The notes beneath the pieces are model-generated. The model was not told where the DNA came from, did not search any database, and worked only from the letters and a program-made list of their open reading frames with translations. The position numbers and the translations under genes were made by a program. DNA of 64,000 bases from Isoetes taiwanensis (Eukaryota; Streptophyta; Lycopodiopsida; Isoetales; Isoetaceae), in contig JAJEKV010000041.1 of assembly GCA_021234155.1 (NCBI GenBank), positions 2,234,447-2,298,446 of the forward strand, written 5' to 3'. Shown piece by piece: positions 45,720-59,003 of the stretch. Within the stretch, counting starts at the first letter, position 1. Every line of letters starts with the position of its first letter.

Positions 45720-46480
45720 ACTACCGCATGACAAACTTTTCATAAGCCTTACAACAAAATACTGTTAATTTTATGTCTAATATTTCAATAGAGTTTTGTT
45801 GACTTTTATACTAAGTTTATAGCAAGTCTATACCATTTTAAATAGGATGCCCACTTTGCTACCTATGTATCAAAGGATTTACATTAAAGAACAAAATAAG
45901 TGCACATTCGACTAAACATTATACAACAACCCCTTGACATTGTGTACGTAAATAACTTCCTCACTTATCGGCTTGCAAAATTATGATCAAGTTTATTTCT
46001 CACCACATTAACTATAAGTGTGAAGTCTGGTGCCCCAAGGCAACCATCATATCACCACAATAACCACTACCTGTCATGAACTTAAACATGGTGTAGTTCT
46101 ACATGTCATTGTTGTTGTTAAATCATAAGTAATTGCTAGATTCCATCTTCAAATTTGTTTAAACTTACCTTACATGATCAATCCTATACATATCATGCAC
46201 ACTATTATAAAGTCTAGTCATATTTTCGCAAGAAAAATATCTCCACTTGGTCGCAGAAGAATAGAATAGAATAGATTTTTTATCGTCTAGAAGAAGAGAA
46301 TGCCTCGGTCATTGCCAGCCCCATCTCAAAAACTTGTATTATTGCTCATCAAAGAAAAAAATAATGCCGTGTCTTGGATAGTTGGATCACAACCAAGTAC
46401 AAAATTGAATACTGCATTTCATATTTGCATAAATTAGTGTTCTCAAGTAATTGTTTATATTTTAATGTAGGATTCAGTTC
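45720..46480. other. CACTA subterminal and internal non-coding DNA
   Basis: Rich in TTGTCA/ATGTC words near the end, then AT-rich sequence. No gene is seen. Confidence 0.4.
46252..46330. repeat. (GAATA)n tract with LINE-like 3' tail
   Basis: AGAATAGAATAGAATAG followed by TTTTTTATCG.. resembles the GAATA tail and adjoining sequence of the LINE pieces at 38300 and 48628. It is probably a very short 5'-truncated insertion of the same LINE family. Confidence 0.4.
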
Positions 46481-48627
46481 TTGGATATTGGTCTCTATGC
46501 AGTGGAGGATAAAGATTTTAATTTAGGCCGTGGGCGCGAAATTCTTGCGCAAAGAACCAACATCCCCCATTCCTTGTGCACATACTTAGGGTTCCGAGTT
46601 CTTCGACATTCTTCGATAGTCTGCTGCATTTTTTCGACTTTTTACTGCATTTCTTGCAAATGCATAAAAAATGCTGTGGTGAATAACGCAATTTTCGGAG
46701 TGGTAGATCCTCCGATGATGGCCAACATTGGCTGCTCTAGCTATGGCCGAGGTACGTTTATTTTCTCTTCTTTTGTTTGTTTGGCATGTACCAAACTTTC
46801 TTGCTAGTAATTTCTAGAACTGATCACTCATCTAAAATAGGTTTTGTTGATGTTCCTTATGCTAATAGCCTGGCAGAATTGCACATCGTGCTAATGCTTT
46901 GGACTATTTATGTATATGATTCACATGGGACTCAAGCAATCACTATGTTATTCTTCGCAACTTAGAGGATCGAACTAGCCAGGCTAGAGTTAAAATAAGA
47001 TGAGTATTTTGTTGCATTCTTTTAATCACAATCTCTTCCATAGGCTCTCTAAGCTATTATTTTCTCATTTTTTCTTCACATTTTTTCATAACTTTAGGTG
47101 CACACTAGCTTTTTAAAAGTGTTAGTAGATCCGAACAGAGAAAATCAAAGTATTTCTCTATCTCTCTTATTAGTTATTGTTGAATGCTTGCTCCTCGTAA
47201 CATTTAAAAAAAATTGTCCAGCCCAGAAGAAAAATATGGACTAGTGCATTGTAGACCTCTTTCAATTGAGCTTGGGCATTCTTGAGTATGTGCAAAGCTT
47301 ACGTTTGCATTCAAACCATCTGGTTATATGGATAGCATACATCCATAGCCCTTATATGCCTTAGTTTTAGAAAGCTTTTAAACCTTTGGCCAATTTGGGC
47401 AGAATGTACAAATTTCCTCTTCTTCCCTGCTAGGTATGAAATTGATTTATTGTATTGTATGAGTATCACAATCATATTTTACTGTTGGAATGGAATGAAC
47501 GATGATTGTTGCTAACACATTGCTTACTACTAGTTTCTGTAGGTATATGCTCTAAGAGTATTGCATTGTTTGTTGCTGTAATAGATGAGATGAGGGCAAG
47601 GCGGATGTAAGTTGTATGTACTTTCCCATTTGATCTTTCTATTTCTTATATGCAATTGCAAATTTTGCAGCATGTCAAAAACACGCATAAATTACTGCGT
47701 GTAATCTGCATTATTGGAACTCATAATCTGCATTGTTGGAACATATTATTGGAATATGTGGCCTGAGCGATAGGATTGCAACACTAAGATCTATCTACTG
47801 TTTTGTTAACATTTTCATTTATAACGTTGTTAATGTTTCTTTTACAGCCTGTGGAATCTAGATAAAAGCAAGAGCAAGGTGGCATGTGTTCAGGCATTTA
47901 CAGGTACAACTTCAAACTTTATGACACGCATAACTCTTAATCTTCTACACAACAGTAATTAACTAATTCATGTTGATGATTTAGGTGTTATTGCTCTGTT
48001 TAAATAGAATGGATAAATCTTTTTAATGTGCAAAGAACGTGTCGTGCTCTTCTTAAACCTTTTGCACCTAATGGCTTCTCTGCGCAATTCAGCAATTATG
48101 CCTGATACCTGATGCATCTGATGCTTTACCATCTGAGCTTTACCATTTGATAGTATATTTATGTCTGCCTCTACCTCCTCTATTGTGAGCTGCATATGTT
48201 GGTGTTCAGTAATGGCGAGTAATCCTCTTCATGAAATATAGCCCATGCGCATAATCTAAGAGATCATTTGCATTAAAAGTGTATGCAGGATTATCCCCTT
48301 CCTTAAGGTTTCCTGTCAGCAACTGTTTCTACATTTGCCCGTTAAATGTCACTTTTATGTTCATTTCTAAACTAGTATAAAATTCTACTGATCTGTACAA
48401 AAAAGCTCATAGCCTCCATGGTACTTTATATGATCTTGATGTTATAAGATGTTGCTCCACTCATCACTGCAAGCAAAGTCAGTATTATCCGTCTGTTAAA
48501 GCCCACAGTAAGTGTATATATTGTAATATCCATGGTGGATCTGAATTTAAATTTATCTTATAGTTTGTTTATTATACATGCAAAACATTTGTTATATTGA
48601 AAGCCACTGATAAAGAATGGGTGTGAA

Positions 48628-49808
48628 TAGAATAGAATGGAATAGGTTTTTTAACGTCCACGGAGACCAATAGGTCATGGGACCCATACAATGGGCTAGT
48701 ACAATCATTACTACTAGGATTAAAAAAACCCCTGCCTCGAAAGGTTTTCAAGGGAAAAACCTTTGCAGTAATGATGATACTAGATAAGCAGAGATAATGA
48801 CTACTGAGGGCTCAGTAATTGCAGACGTTTATCTAGAACCTCAAGTATGTATAATGCCAAGTCATGCACAGATGGTGCTCTGAGAAGTTGTGGAAGCGTG
48901 GAATGGAATGCTAAGGTCAAAAAATGATTCCGGACTATCTCAAAAGCAGGGCAACTCAGAAGAGTATGGCTTTCATCTTCAATAGCCTGTAACTGGCAAC
49001 AGGCACATAGTCTCGCTTCTCACGGGAATTGCGGCCGCTCCCATCTACCTGTCTCAATCCGTAGCCTGTGGGACCCTGTGCGAATTGATGCAATAGCTAC
49101 AAACAATGAAGCAAGCAAATAAGCTTGGGGCCCTGGTGCTAAGGTGGGATTTATGTGTGCATGATAATGACCAGTTTTCACTTGGGCCAAAGTAACTGTG
49201 TCCCATATCTTTTGAGAAAAACGACCATTGAGATATTGTTGCAAAAGCTCAGGATCAGAACTGGCAAGCATCAGGCAGTGCTCTGGTTGCACAGCCCAAC
49301 GGGCAAACCATGTAGTGTAATGCTCTTTCCAACATCGTTTCAAACGCTGAGGAGATTCAGCCATAGCAAGTGTAAGAACAGGATACCTAACATCATCCAT
49401 GTGGTGCACCTTGCAGATATAGTGGAGATGGCGCTTCATGGCGGAATGTTGAAGAGGCCAAAAACCTGTCTCTTGTAAAATAGCATAGGGCACCGTTGTT
49501 TTAACTCCGAGGCTGTAAGTGAGAAAGGACTTTTGCACCCGCGCCAAGCTCTCCCAAGCACTAGCACTAATGGCAGGTCCCCACACTTCAGAACCATACA
49601 GTAAAACATGCTCTACCAAAGCCCGAAACAAGTGGGCTTTCCGTGGCCAATCATGAATTTCTGCGCAAAAACAATTGTTTTGCATTGCATAGAGTGCTCT
49701 CCATCCAGCAGCCACCCGCTTGGTAATACACTGTTCCCAAAGTGTGTTCTTACAGAATTCTACACCAAGATACTTGTAGCTATCTACAACCAACTTCGCG
49801 GCTATCAT
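48628..49808 (-). mobile_element. LINE fragment inside the CACTA element
   Basis: On the - strand a 262-residue open frame (49808 to 49020) gives VVDSYKYLGVEFC, RALVEHVLLYGSEVWGPAIS, HLHYICKVHHM and HRLRIETGRWERP. This is the post-RT connector of plant LINE ORF2, ending before a CACC knuckle that continues in another frame (about 49000-48960). The tail is (GAATA)n at 48628-48648. It is 5'-truncated and lightly broken. It is the same family as 38285-39430, younger by its longer open frame. Confidence 0.75.
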
Positions 49809-50760
49809 AGTGCGAAGTTTTATTGTTTTATATGTTTAAAGCAATTTGCAATTCATTCAATTTAGAGCTAACTTCTCCACTAGATTAATCAGGAGGACGA
49901 TGATGAAGGCAAAAGAAACGAAGTTTGAAAAAAGTGAAGATAAGTCTGAAAATCGAGGAGACTGCATTTTATTATTTCTAGAAGTTAGAGGCCTTTTGTT
50001 TTACTATCCACATTTGAAATGTGTCGATGCTCAATTTCTTTGTTCTTTTACGATCCTTATATATTTAATATAAAATTGGTCACTTAGTCTTCTTATACTA
50101 TCAAGCTTCTTTAATTTTCTCATTTTTGAGATTTTATTGTTGCGTCTCAATAATAACATAAACATTTGCAATCTAGCATTTTAATTAGTTGCAAAGATTG
50201 TCACTATTTTAGAGAATGGTGCCTCAAAAGTCTTGCAGCTAAAGAATCACTATTTCACAAATGGTGCCTTTGAAGCTTGCTATTACCTTGGCGTAACTTT
50301 GATACAATTTGCCACTATGTATTTATAGTTTTGGCACAAATCATTACTCAATATTGATGAAAGGGTTGTCATAAACCATAGAAGAACTCAACACAACGCT
50401 TGTTAATATTCTTGACACTAAATTGTTATCTTAGGTGATGCTAATTTGTCATAGTACGCGTTGCAAGCTTGTTGGAAACTGTATTAGTGTCAATATTTAT
50501 GACGGTTTTTTTTGTCACAATCTTTGACTCAACGGTTGTCACCCCGGTGACCAATGATGACGTCTAATATAGTCGGGATTTTGACCATTTTAGGAATATT
50601 GAAGGATCACCTAGTGTCAAAATTTTTGCCACTATGCTCGACACTATAGCCATTCTCTTGTAGTGATAGGAATAACTTGCATAAGAAGAAGACGTGAGGA
50701 AATGCCTTCAACAAGTATTGGTAGGGCACTTGGCAAAGATGCGTGACTCGCAACTTCACA

Positions 50761-53700
50761 GTGTCAGTTGCTTTGTATGGGTCAGAGATTTTGGAATATC
50801 AACTTTGAAGTTGCTTTGTATGGGTCGGAAAAGATAGGTTGCATTTGAAGGCATATAGAAACGCTTTGTTTCGAATTTTTTCTTGTGGCAAAAAAAGGAC
50901 TTCTTATGAAATAATTGTTAAAAATAGGCATCTATAAAAGATTCTGCTTATAATAACAGAAACATAGACGTTGCTTTTCTGTTATGCTATAAATGACTTG
51001 TTGTTGTAATCATATTGAAGATATATAAATACAGAGGGGGAGACATAATTTGATCACCCCGATTCTTCCAATTCTTGGTGTCTTTGTTTTCGTTTCATGG
51101 TATCAGAGCTCTGAGGCAAGAGGATCAGGGGAGATTGATTTGGCTGAGAGAGAATGGCAAAGCTACAAATGGACCTGAAGAATTTGGAAAAGCTGGAGGA
51201 ATGCTACGGTTTGGTTTTGGAAGATGCAGGCTATTCTTGAAGAAAGAGAGGTCTGGGATGTTGTAAGCGGAGACGACCCTCAGCCATTGTGAGAGAGAAT
51301 GAGGGAGATGGAGAAGTTGCTCCATCTGCTGAAGAGATTGCCCTTCTTAAGGCTTGGAGGAAGAAGGATAATAGGGCCAAGACGTCAATGATGTTTGGTC
51401 TAAAAGATGGGCAAATTCCACTGGTACGGTTGAAGGGCACTGCAAAGGAGGGATGGGAATGCTTGAAGAAGACCTTCAAGACTCATAACGCCTCTCAGAA
51501 GCTGTTCCTATGGCAAAGTTTCTTTAGTGCCAAGATGAAAGATGGGGATGATCCAGCAGATCACATTAGTCATATGGAAAGCCTGTCTGATCAACTGGCA
51601 GCCCTGAATCACACAATAAGTGACGAAGATTTGGCTATGGCCATCTTGGCTAGTCTTCCTGCCTCATATGACTCAATTAAGCAAGCTATGGGCTGCAAAG
51701 ATGGGTGTTTGAGGAGTGAAAATGTCATTGGGGCAGTGTTGCAGGCTTCACATCTGTTGAAGCAAGAAGATGGAGAATCTGCATTTGTGGCCAAAGTAAA
51801 GTCCTCTAAGAAGCCCTTTGAATGCTGGACATGTGGGAAAACAGGGCATATCTCAAGAAATTGCCACAGTTCAAAGAAAGAAGATAATAGAAAGGGTATC
51901 CGAGGAAAAGATGAAGGAAAGAGAGAAGACAAAGGGGAGAAGTCATCCTCAGAAAGGAAGTGGAGCAATGGAAGGTCAAACAGTAGATCTTCAAGTGCCC
52001 ATATGGCAGAAGAACACAAAGATAAAGTATCTGAAAGTGACAATGACAGTGAAGCAGAGGCCAACATGGCATACTATGAAGAGAGACAAGAAAAAGGCTT
52101 CAAGGCATTGAAGGAAGAATTGGCTAAAGACTGTGATAGGTTCTTAAAGAATCGATGGCAAGAAAGTCTTGATTGTGAAAGGGAAGAACATCATGGTCTG
52201 TTGGCAGAGGCCGAGGCAGCAGAAGCAGTAGCTATGTCAGCTATAGAGAAACAAGGGAGAACCTGGGTGCTTGACTCAGCTGCCACACATGTGATGACAC
52301 ATTGCAGGGACTGGCTCACAGATTACAAAGAAGAAAAAGATGGACGAAGTGTTAGTGGCATTGCAGCTGGGCTCAAAATCGAAGGGACTGGCACTCTGAT
52401 TTGTCATTTTGCTGATGTCACCAGAAAACTAAGGCAAGTGCTGTATGTTCCCAACCTTTCTCGAAATTTGATGTCACTGGCACGACTAGCAGATGTAGGA
52501 GTTACCTCTTGTATCAAGAAAGATGAATTGTTGCTCCTAAACACAAGAAATCGAGTCATTGCAAAGGCAGGGAGGAATGGGCATCTATACAAGTTAATTG
52601 AAGGAGAACATGAAGAGATTCAAGCATTGGTTGCAGCAGGCCCAAATAAAGATCTTCAATTGTGGCACAGGCGGTTTGGGCACATTAATCAAACAAGACT
52701 ACAGCAGCTGCAGCAAGAACACATGGTGACCGGCATGGAGGTATCTTCTAAAGGCAGTTTGGGTCTGTGTGAAGGGTGCATTGCAGGCAAATTGCATAAC
52801 AAGAAAATTAAAAAGAAGGGTACAAGAGCCACAAGGCCCCTGCAGCTGATCCACATGGATTTGAGTGGACGCATGCCTGTGCAGACTTTTAGCAAGGCAG
52901 AATACTTCCTGGTGATAGTAAAAGAAACAGGATACTATGTATGCGCAATCCGAAGCGACAATGGGACAGAATTTGTATCTCATGTGTTTGATGCATATCT
53001 TCAGCAAGAAGGAATTAGGAGGGAACTCTCAAATCCATATGAACATGGTCAAAATGGAGTGGCAGAGAGAAAAATGAGAACACTAAAGGAGTGCGCATTA
53101 AGCATGATGAAATGGGCCAAAATATCAGACAAATTTTGGGGAGAGGCTATCTCGACTGCTTGTTATCTTCAAAATAGGGCTCCGACAATTGCAGTTCAAG
53201 GAAAGACACCAGAAGAAGCATGGGGTGGACAAAAGCCAGATGTTGCTCACTTGAAAGTATTTGGATGCATTGCTTATGCATTCACTCCAAAGGAAATTTG
53301 GAAAACCAAATTGGATGATCGAGCTCGAAAATGCATTTTCTTGGGTTATAGTATGAATGGGAAAGGGTATAGATTGCTGGATGTTAATACCAGAAAAGTA
53401 ATCAGAACCAGTCATGCAGTATTTGATGAATATGGTCTGAACTTTGCTCAAGAAGTGGAGGAAGGTGATCTTTTCCAAGAACACACAGACCTATGGCTGG
53501 AAATTCAAGGAGAGAATGATACAACTCCGTGCATCACTGATCCAGGGCAGCAGCAACACAAAGAGAATGATAGCAGGAATAGAGAAGAAGGTGAGAGCGA
53601 TAGCACAGCAGAATCATGGCAGCCTGTTGTGCAGGACCGAACAGAGACACAAACTAGGGACACGGAAATCCCAGAGCAAACTGGAGGGCAGCTTCGCATA

Positions 53701-53830
53701 AGCAATAGAGGACATCATCCTACAGCAAGGTGGCTTGAATGGAGACGATCAAAAGGATCGGCAGCACTGATGTCGTATTTAATTAAAGTGGGACAAATCT
53801 TGAATTTTGGGACTCGGACTGAAAATGGGA
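50761..53830 (+). mobile_element. Ty1/copia fossil, incomplete
   Basis: Parts seen in order: a 5' LTR (about 50761-51097, ending TTTCA), an initiator-Met primer site TGGTATCAGAGC (51098-51109), gag with a CCHC knuckle (CWTCGKTGHISRNCH, about 51823-51867), protease (WVLDSAATHVMTH, about 52264), the pre-integrase LWHRRFGHIN block (about 52660), and the integrase core (IHMDLSGRMPV; SDNGTEFVSH; PYEHGQNGVAERKMRTLKE). Much of this is one long open frame, so the element is fairly young. RT and RNase H and a 3' LTR are not visible, so it is incomplete. It starts where the gypsy LTR remnant ends. Confidence 0.8.
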
Positions 53831-53965
53831 CTCACACACCATAAAAGAAATTTCTGAATTGATTGCTTGAATAGAATTACACATGACACACATAGAATTG
53901 GGTTACTTGTTTTCCTCATAAATTTTACAAACCACTAGTTGAGATAGTTTTCAAACTTCTCAATA

Positions 53966-54287
53966 TTATGTGCCCTCATACAATGATATAGCATGGAGGT
54001 TGCTCATGGCCTTGTCCATCTCCCTTCTTGGGATCTTGTGTGTGTTGTCCTTTGCAACGTGAGAACTTGGATATGACCATACCACACACTCCACCAATTC
54101 CCTCCTTTGAGGGTCAGCATAATTTGCCCTCCACTTCTTCTCCCAGCAGTCAGTGTATTGCTCCTTCAAGTTGCCCTTCTTGTGTCTCCCAATGGGCTCC
54201 CAATATTGAATTTGGAATCCAGGACGCAACTCCTCTCCATCAGGCATAGTGGTGGTTACATCAGAGAGTGCCACCCCTAACCATATT
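53966..54287 (-). pseudogene. Unrecognised gene, 3' part, split by the CACTA element
   Basis: The - strand frame reads SDVTTTMPDGEE, FQIQYWEPIGRHKKG, YTDCWEKKWRANYADP and ECVVWSYPSSHV, ending LHAISLYEGT. The other part lies beyond the CACTA element at 62960-63246 in the same orientation, and the reading frame matches across the insertion once the ATT duplication is counted once. The W-L-G...V-x-YW..CW-x-KW pattern recalls an uncharacterised plant domain of BAH- or Tudor-like spacing found in repeat-associated proteins. I cannot name it. No intron signs are seen in this part. Confidence 0.45.
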
Positions 54288-55174
54288 CACTACAAGAGGA
54301 GGGTACTATTATTGTCAAATATAGCGTCGAAAAACTTGACACAAAAGGAACTTCCAATACTCCTATAGCTGTGACAAACTTGACACTATACTTGTCGTCA
54401 TCATTTGTCACTTGGGTGACAAGCATTGCATCAAGATTATGACATAGAATGTAGTCATAAATGTTGACACAAATAGACTTTTCAACAAGTTTACAACACT
54501 AAGATTAACAACTTAGTATCATCTATTATAGCAATTTAGTGTTGATATATTGTCACCAATATTGTTGATATTTTAATGGCCTTTGTGTCAATCTTGTATT
54601 GTACTTTGTGTCAGGATCTATGGCAAGATTATAGCAAAGTCCTCCTACACTTTTAGTCAACATAATATCAATGAGGAAGTGACCTTTGTATCACAACAAA
54701 TGTCAACGTTATGACAAGATAGTAATAAATATAATGCACCCGTTTTGTCAATTTAAAAACCAAGGGGACTAATTTGTGTGTACAAAACAATATGGGATTT
54801 TGTGTCATAAATGTGGCAGGAACAGTACCAAAGTATCTTCGTCAAATTAAAGGCTCTATTTGCAAAATTCTATAATACTTGCAACAGTTTGTATTCACTT
54901 TTTCTAACTAGTTTATGTACAACATTTCGTCTTCCAACTAGGATATCAAAGCAACTTTCTCATTTGCTGCAAAATGAAAGTGAGATAACTTGGAAGTGAA
55001 CATGAGCAATTTTTCTCATTAAATATGGAGTTCATACATAAAGGAGATGCTAGTCATATGCAATGACAAGTTTCATTGCCTCCTTTCTCAAAAGTCAATA
55101 AAGAACTTTAAATTTCATAAACAAAGAACTTAAAATTTCAAATTAATGCAAAAAACAAACTTCAATCCTCTCCA

Positions 55175-58100
55175 TTCTCAAGATCATTTCTATCGCCTTC
55201 GACCTCATTTTGGTTGGCTTCATCATTGTCCTCTTCCTAATTTGACAAATCAGAAGTTAGATCTATTTGAACAAAGGTGAATAACATGAATCAAATTTGG
55301 CACTTCATACCTTTTCCTTATCAGACTCGCTATCAATGTAGCATGTGTTCTACATTTATAAGATACATCTGTGAGATTAATGTAAATTCAAATTGACTAT
55401 AAAATAACAATCTACATACACTTACTTTGTTCATAACTTCAATCTCCTTCTTGGATTTCGTCTTGAAAATTATCCCTGGGCTTGATCCTCTTATATAGTC
55501 CAATGCCTTATGCTATAGTATAAATGCAGCTCTTAAAATTTTGATATATTTAAACCCATAAAAAGGTAAACTTACCTTTTTCGGCACAAACCCCTTCGCA
55601 ATCATCCTTTTCCTAAAGGCTTCATATCCCCCTTTTGTAATTATTTCTTGTATCAGATCATTTGTAGGCATGGACCCCCAATCTTGAAACTGCATTTCAT
55701 TAATTACAAAAATGAATACATTGATTTCATGTCTTTGATGATTAATTGAATTGAATGAAATATTTCATCAACTACATGGTAATTCCCACTCTCTAATTAG
55801 GAAATCACTTACAAATTTTGACTTTATTGACATGATCCCTCCTGAACCAGCTCGTTGTTGCTTCTTGCGTTTGGATGCTGCATCTATTTGGCGCTGATAT
55901 GTCTTCCCACAAAGTTTGACAAACCTTTTCCAACTCTCTTCATCTACATGCATTGGTTTGGGTGCATTGTTGGTGCGGACCTTTCTGCGAAGGTTATCCC
56001 TGAAATATGAAATAATGTAACATGATTATAGTGGATACAAGAAAGCAAGAAAAAGAACGTCTAAAACTTAGCAAATAAAGCTTATCTATGATTCTGTAAT
56101 TTACAACTTTAAATACATCTACTTATAGGAGCATGTGATGCTTTGTACATGCCTATTGTCCCTTTTCTTCTTTCAGGGCTGTCCTTTCTTAAACTTTTTG
56201 GCCCTTTCTGATTCTGATTCCCCCCAGCGGAAGTGGACCCTTTTGACTTCCTTTTCCTATTTCTGTTTAATGGTGCCGGATCAGCTAAAGTCAGCACTGT
56301 TTGCTTTGATTCTTATCAGCTTCTTTTTGTTTGAGGACATTTCTTCTGAGCTTGATGAGTTCATATATATAAAAGCAAGGCACTCTTGGTCTGGAAAGCT
56401 CATGAGCTGCCTCAAAGGGAAACATATGCAAAGAAATATACGGTTACTCTGGAACAAAGTACAACTACATGATGCATTTAATGGTTACCTAATATGGCAC
56501 CTAAATAGCTTCTAAGATCGAATCTGATCATTATAACATGGTACCAGAACCATAGCAAAAGTTGGCTGGTCATGGTAGTGCAACGGGGCAGAGAAGAAGT
56601 TTTTGAAAAAGGCACTATTCTTAGAAGACAAAAGTTCTTTGATAGGTGTGATTGTTGGACTTTCAAGAAGGTTTTTTGTAAAGCCTCAAAACTTGTCCTT
56701 TCCACTGGATCGAAATGGTTGACGTCTGCAGAAGACCACTTGGATCTATGAAACCTCCAATGTTAGAAATGCTTGCTGCCCAAGTGGAAGAAGCTCCAAT
56801 AATGGCCAGAAGCAGAAAGGTTAATTGCAGACATAGACTTGAATAGAGTACAAATGCAAGAATGTAACGATGAAGCTTTTCCAGTTGCAGATGAAAACAC
56901 AGAGCGAATGGAAGATCATCACAGTGGAGTTATGGAAAGCCAAAGAGGAGCAGACTCTGAGCCCACGTTTAAAACTGGGGTACACAGGAGGAAGGTGATG
57001 CCATCTATTCTACGTGCATCTCTTTCTTATGGGACTAGGTATATCTACCAACATGTTACAAGGAGGAGGAGATTGATTTTAAAACAGAACAAAAAGCTAA
57101 GAAGGAACAAAAGGAAGGTAAACAGAAAAGCTTTTCAATCCCAGGCATGGTTTTGCAACCGCAATGAGGATGGTGATCAGAAATTTATGCTGAAGTTTGG
57201 GGCAACTTTCTTTGTTTAGATAGATCTGACTTTTATGGCTGTAGCTATTGTCCGCCAGTGTCATTCAGCTTAGCTTTGTAGTTGTAAATTGGACAAAGCA
57301 TATGTTATTAATTTTGGCATGGGATCAGCTGCCAAAGATACACTCAGGAATATGAGTGCACAAAAACAGAAAATACAACCCCACTCCCATTTTTGACATA
57401 TAGTATTTTTCTCATGAGGAGATTGAAAGAGTCAAAGGCTATTGGCATTCAATGCAACAATAAAATAGCTGCTCCAGGCAGGAAGGCAGCTGAGATTTTT
57501 GCCTAACACTACAGAAGATTTTTGCCAGGCTTTTATGAACTAACACTACAGAAGTGAACATTAGTCTAACAGGCTTCCAGGTGAATGAGTATGAAACGAG
57601 AAAGCGCAATGAATGCTCCTGTTAAACATTTCTGAAGATTAGGCTCCTGTTTTTCTAATGACAGGAATGCCAAACTCTAAAATGGTTTGGCTAAAGGCTT
57701 ACCAAATCCTCCTGGCAGCATAGAAGTTAGTTATGCTAGATGCATCTACTCCTGAGACCAGACTTACTAGACATGATCGTGTATGCATGTGGAGAAATTT
57801 TATACTGATATTGTATCGCAGAACAATAATAGAAGCCAAATTCAGAGAAAAAAGGCAAAGTTCAGATTTCGTGCTCATTATGAACACATCATTAACTAAT
57901 ACTACTATTAGTGTGATTATATAAAAAGAGTTTCTCTGGTAAGATAAAACTCAGCAAGAGTGGAGACAAATTGTAGAAATTGCAATTGATATAACCTTTT
58001 AAAGCTTATAGAAATCTCTAACCTCCAATGTCTCCAACGCTTCTTCAAGAATCTGATGATGTCCACCTCGCATAGCCCATCACCAAATTGCTCATGGATG

Positions 58101-58600
58101 TACTTCAAAGTTCTTTGCAGGTGTCGTGGCTTAATCTCCCTAAAAAGCTTGTCAACCTCCCTACAATAAGTCTTCAATGCATCTGATGCTTTCTGGTCGA
58201 ACTCACGCCCTGCTTCATCCATTAGCAATTCTCCTCTATGAAAACAAACCTGCAGCAGTTTGACAACAATAGAGATGACAAGTGTCAAAATAATAATGAT
58301 AAGACTAACATAAACTAAGTTTTGCACATACCTGAGACCTTGATAACTTCCTAAATTGGACATTGTAGGAAAGATCAATCTCCTTTAAGGCGTCATTGTC
58401 AGTCTTAGGATCATCTTGGTCAGATATATCATCACATTCATCGTCAGAGGAAGATGAGCAACTAAGCACCACGTGCCTGTTTGTAATGACAGATTGCTTC
58501 TTTGAATTTCTGCGGGCACCTTGTGCAGATGTTTCAGCACAATTATTTGAAGAATTAGTAGATTGGCGGCGTTTCAATGACCTGCAATTATATCATTAAA
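55175..58600 (-). pseudogene. TnpA-like gene of the CACTA element (fragmented exons)
   Basis: TnpA-type proteins bind the subterminal repeats of En/Spm elements. On the - strand, exons can be read as: RRQSTNSSNNCAETS.. with an acidic SSSSDDECDDISDQDD stretch (58577-58335); FHRGELLMDEAGREFDQKASD, a helical region ending RFLKKRWRHWRLE (about 58245-58020); NAPKPMHVDEESWKRFVKL..GKTYQRQIDAASKRKKQQRAG, the Transposase_24-like signature (about 55970-55815); and DWGSMPTNDLIQEIITKGGYE..RKRMIAKG (about 55690-55585). An acidic end follows near 55175. Splice sites at several joints look right. About 1.7 kb in the middle (56.1-57.9 kb) is foreign or intronic, so integrity cannot be judged. Confidence 0.55.
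56520..57240 (+). other. Foreign insert or unexplained ORF within the TnpA-like gene
   Basis: A word ACATGGTACCAGAACC near 56540 resembles a plant retroelement primer site. It is followed by a 126-residue frame (56839-57219) with an acidic first half and a very basic RRRRLILKQNKKLRRNKRKV stretch. No known domain is seen. It could be a decayed retroelement piece or a captured exon. Confidence 0.25.
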
Positions 58601-58809
58601 AAGCATCAAGATACTACAGAAACAGTGGCAACTCAAAATACTTACATACTCATAACAGAAAATCAGAAAAATAATAACAAATCTACTCTGAGGGGTCTGA
58701 ATAACCCATGAATAGACGAGATCTAACCTTAACAACCAAGTTAAAAGAACTAGAGAAAGCCTGCCTGAGGTAGCATAGATTAGAAAATATATTTGTAGCA
58801 GTAAGGATT

Positions 58810-59003
58810 TACACCATGGCTCTGGATTTACACCATGGCTCTGGCTCTATTTTATCAAGACAAGCATTATATCTGCCAACTTCTATCATCCAATATAAGG
58901 CTCAGCTGCGCAGAAGAATATCATATCATACCTTGTTACCAGGAAATACATGCATACAAGGGACATATCATACCTTGTTACCAGGAAATACATGCATACA
59001 AAG
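58810..59003 (+). repeat. Short tandem duplications in the CACTA interior
   Basis: A 19-bp pair (GATTTACACCATGGCTCTG, about 58807-58845) and a 43-bp pair (CATATCATACCTTGTTACCA.., about 58922-59003) lie close together. Each copy is nearly identical to its partner, so both are recent. Confidence 0.6.

Larger units (their letters stand above)
45498..50665. mobile_element. CACTA (En/Spm) element, non-autonomous, inserted in the gypsy 5' LTR
   Basis: The ends are CACTACAAGAGGATGG..TATAGTGTC on the left and the inverse of CACTACAAGAGAATGGCTATAGTGTC on the right, the standard CACTA termini. The flanks are ATT (left) and ATA (right), a 3-bp duplication with one change. The gypsy LTR sequence resumes at 50666. 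Subterminal regions are dense in TTGTCA/TGACAA and GTGTCAA words. No TnpA- or TnpD-like frame is seen in the 5.17 kb; the largest coding relic is a LINE piece. Open frames near 46481-46965 show no known domain. Mobilisation would need a related autonomous element, such as the one at 54288. Confidence 0.85.
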
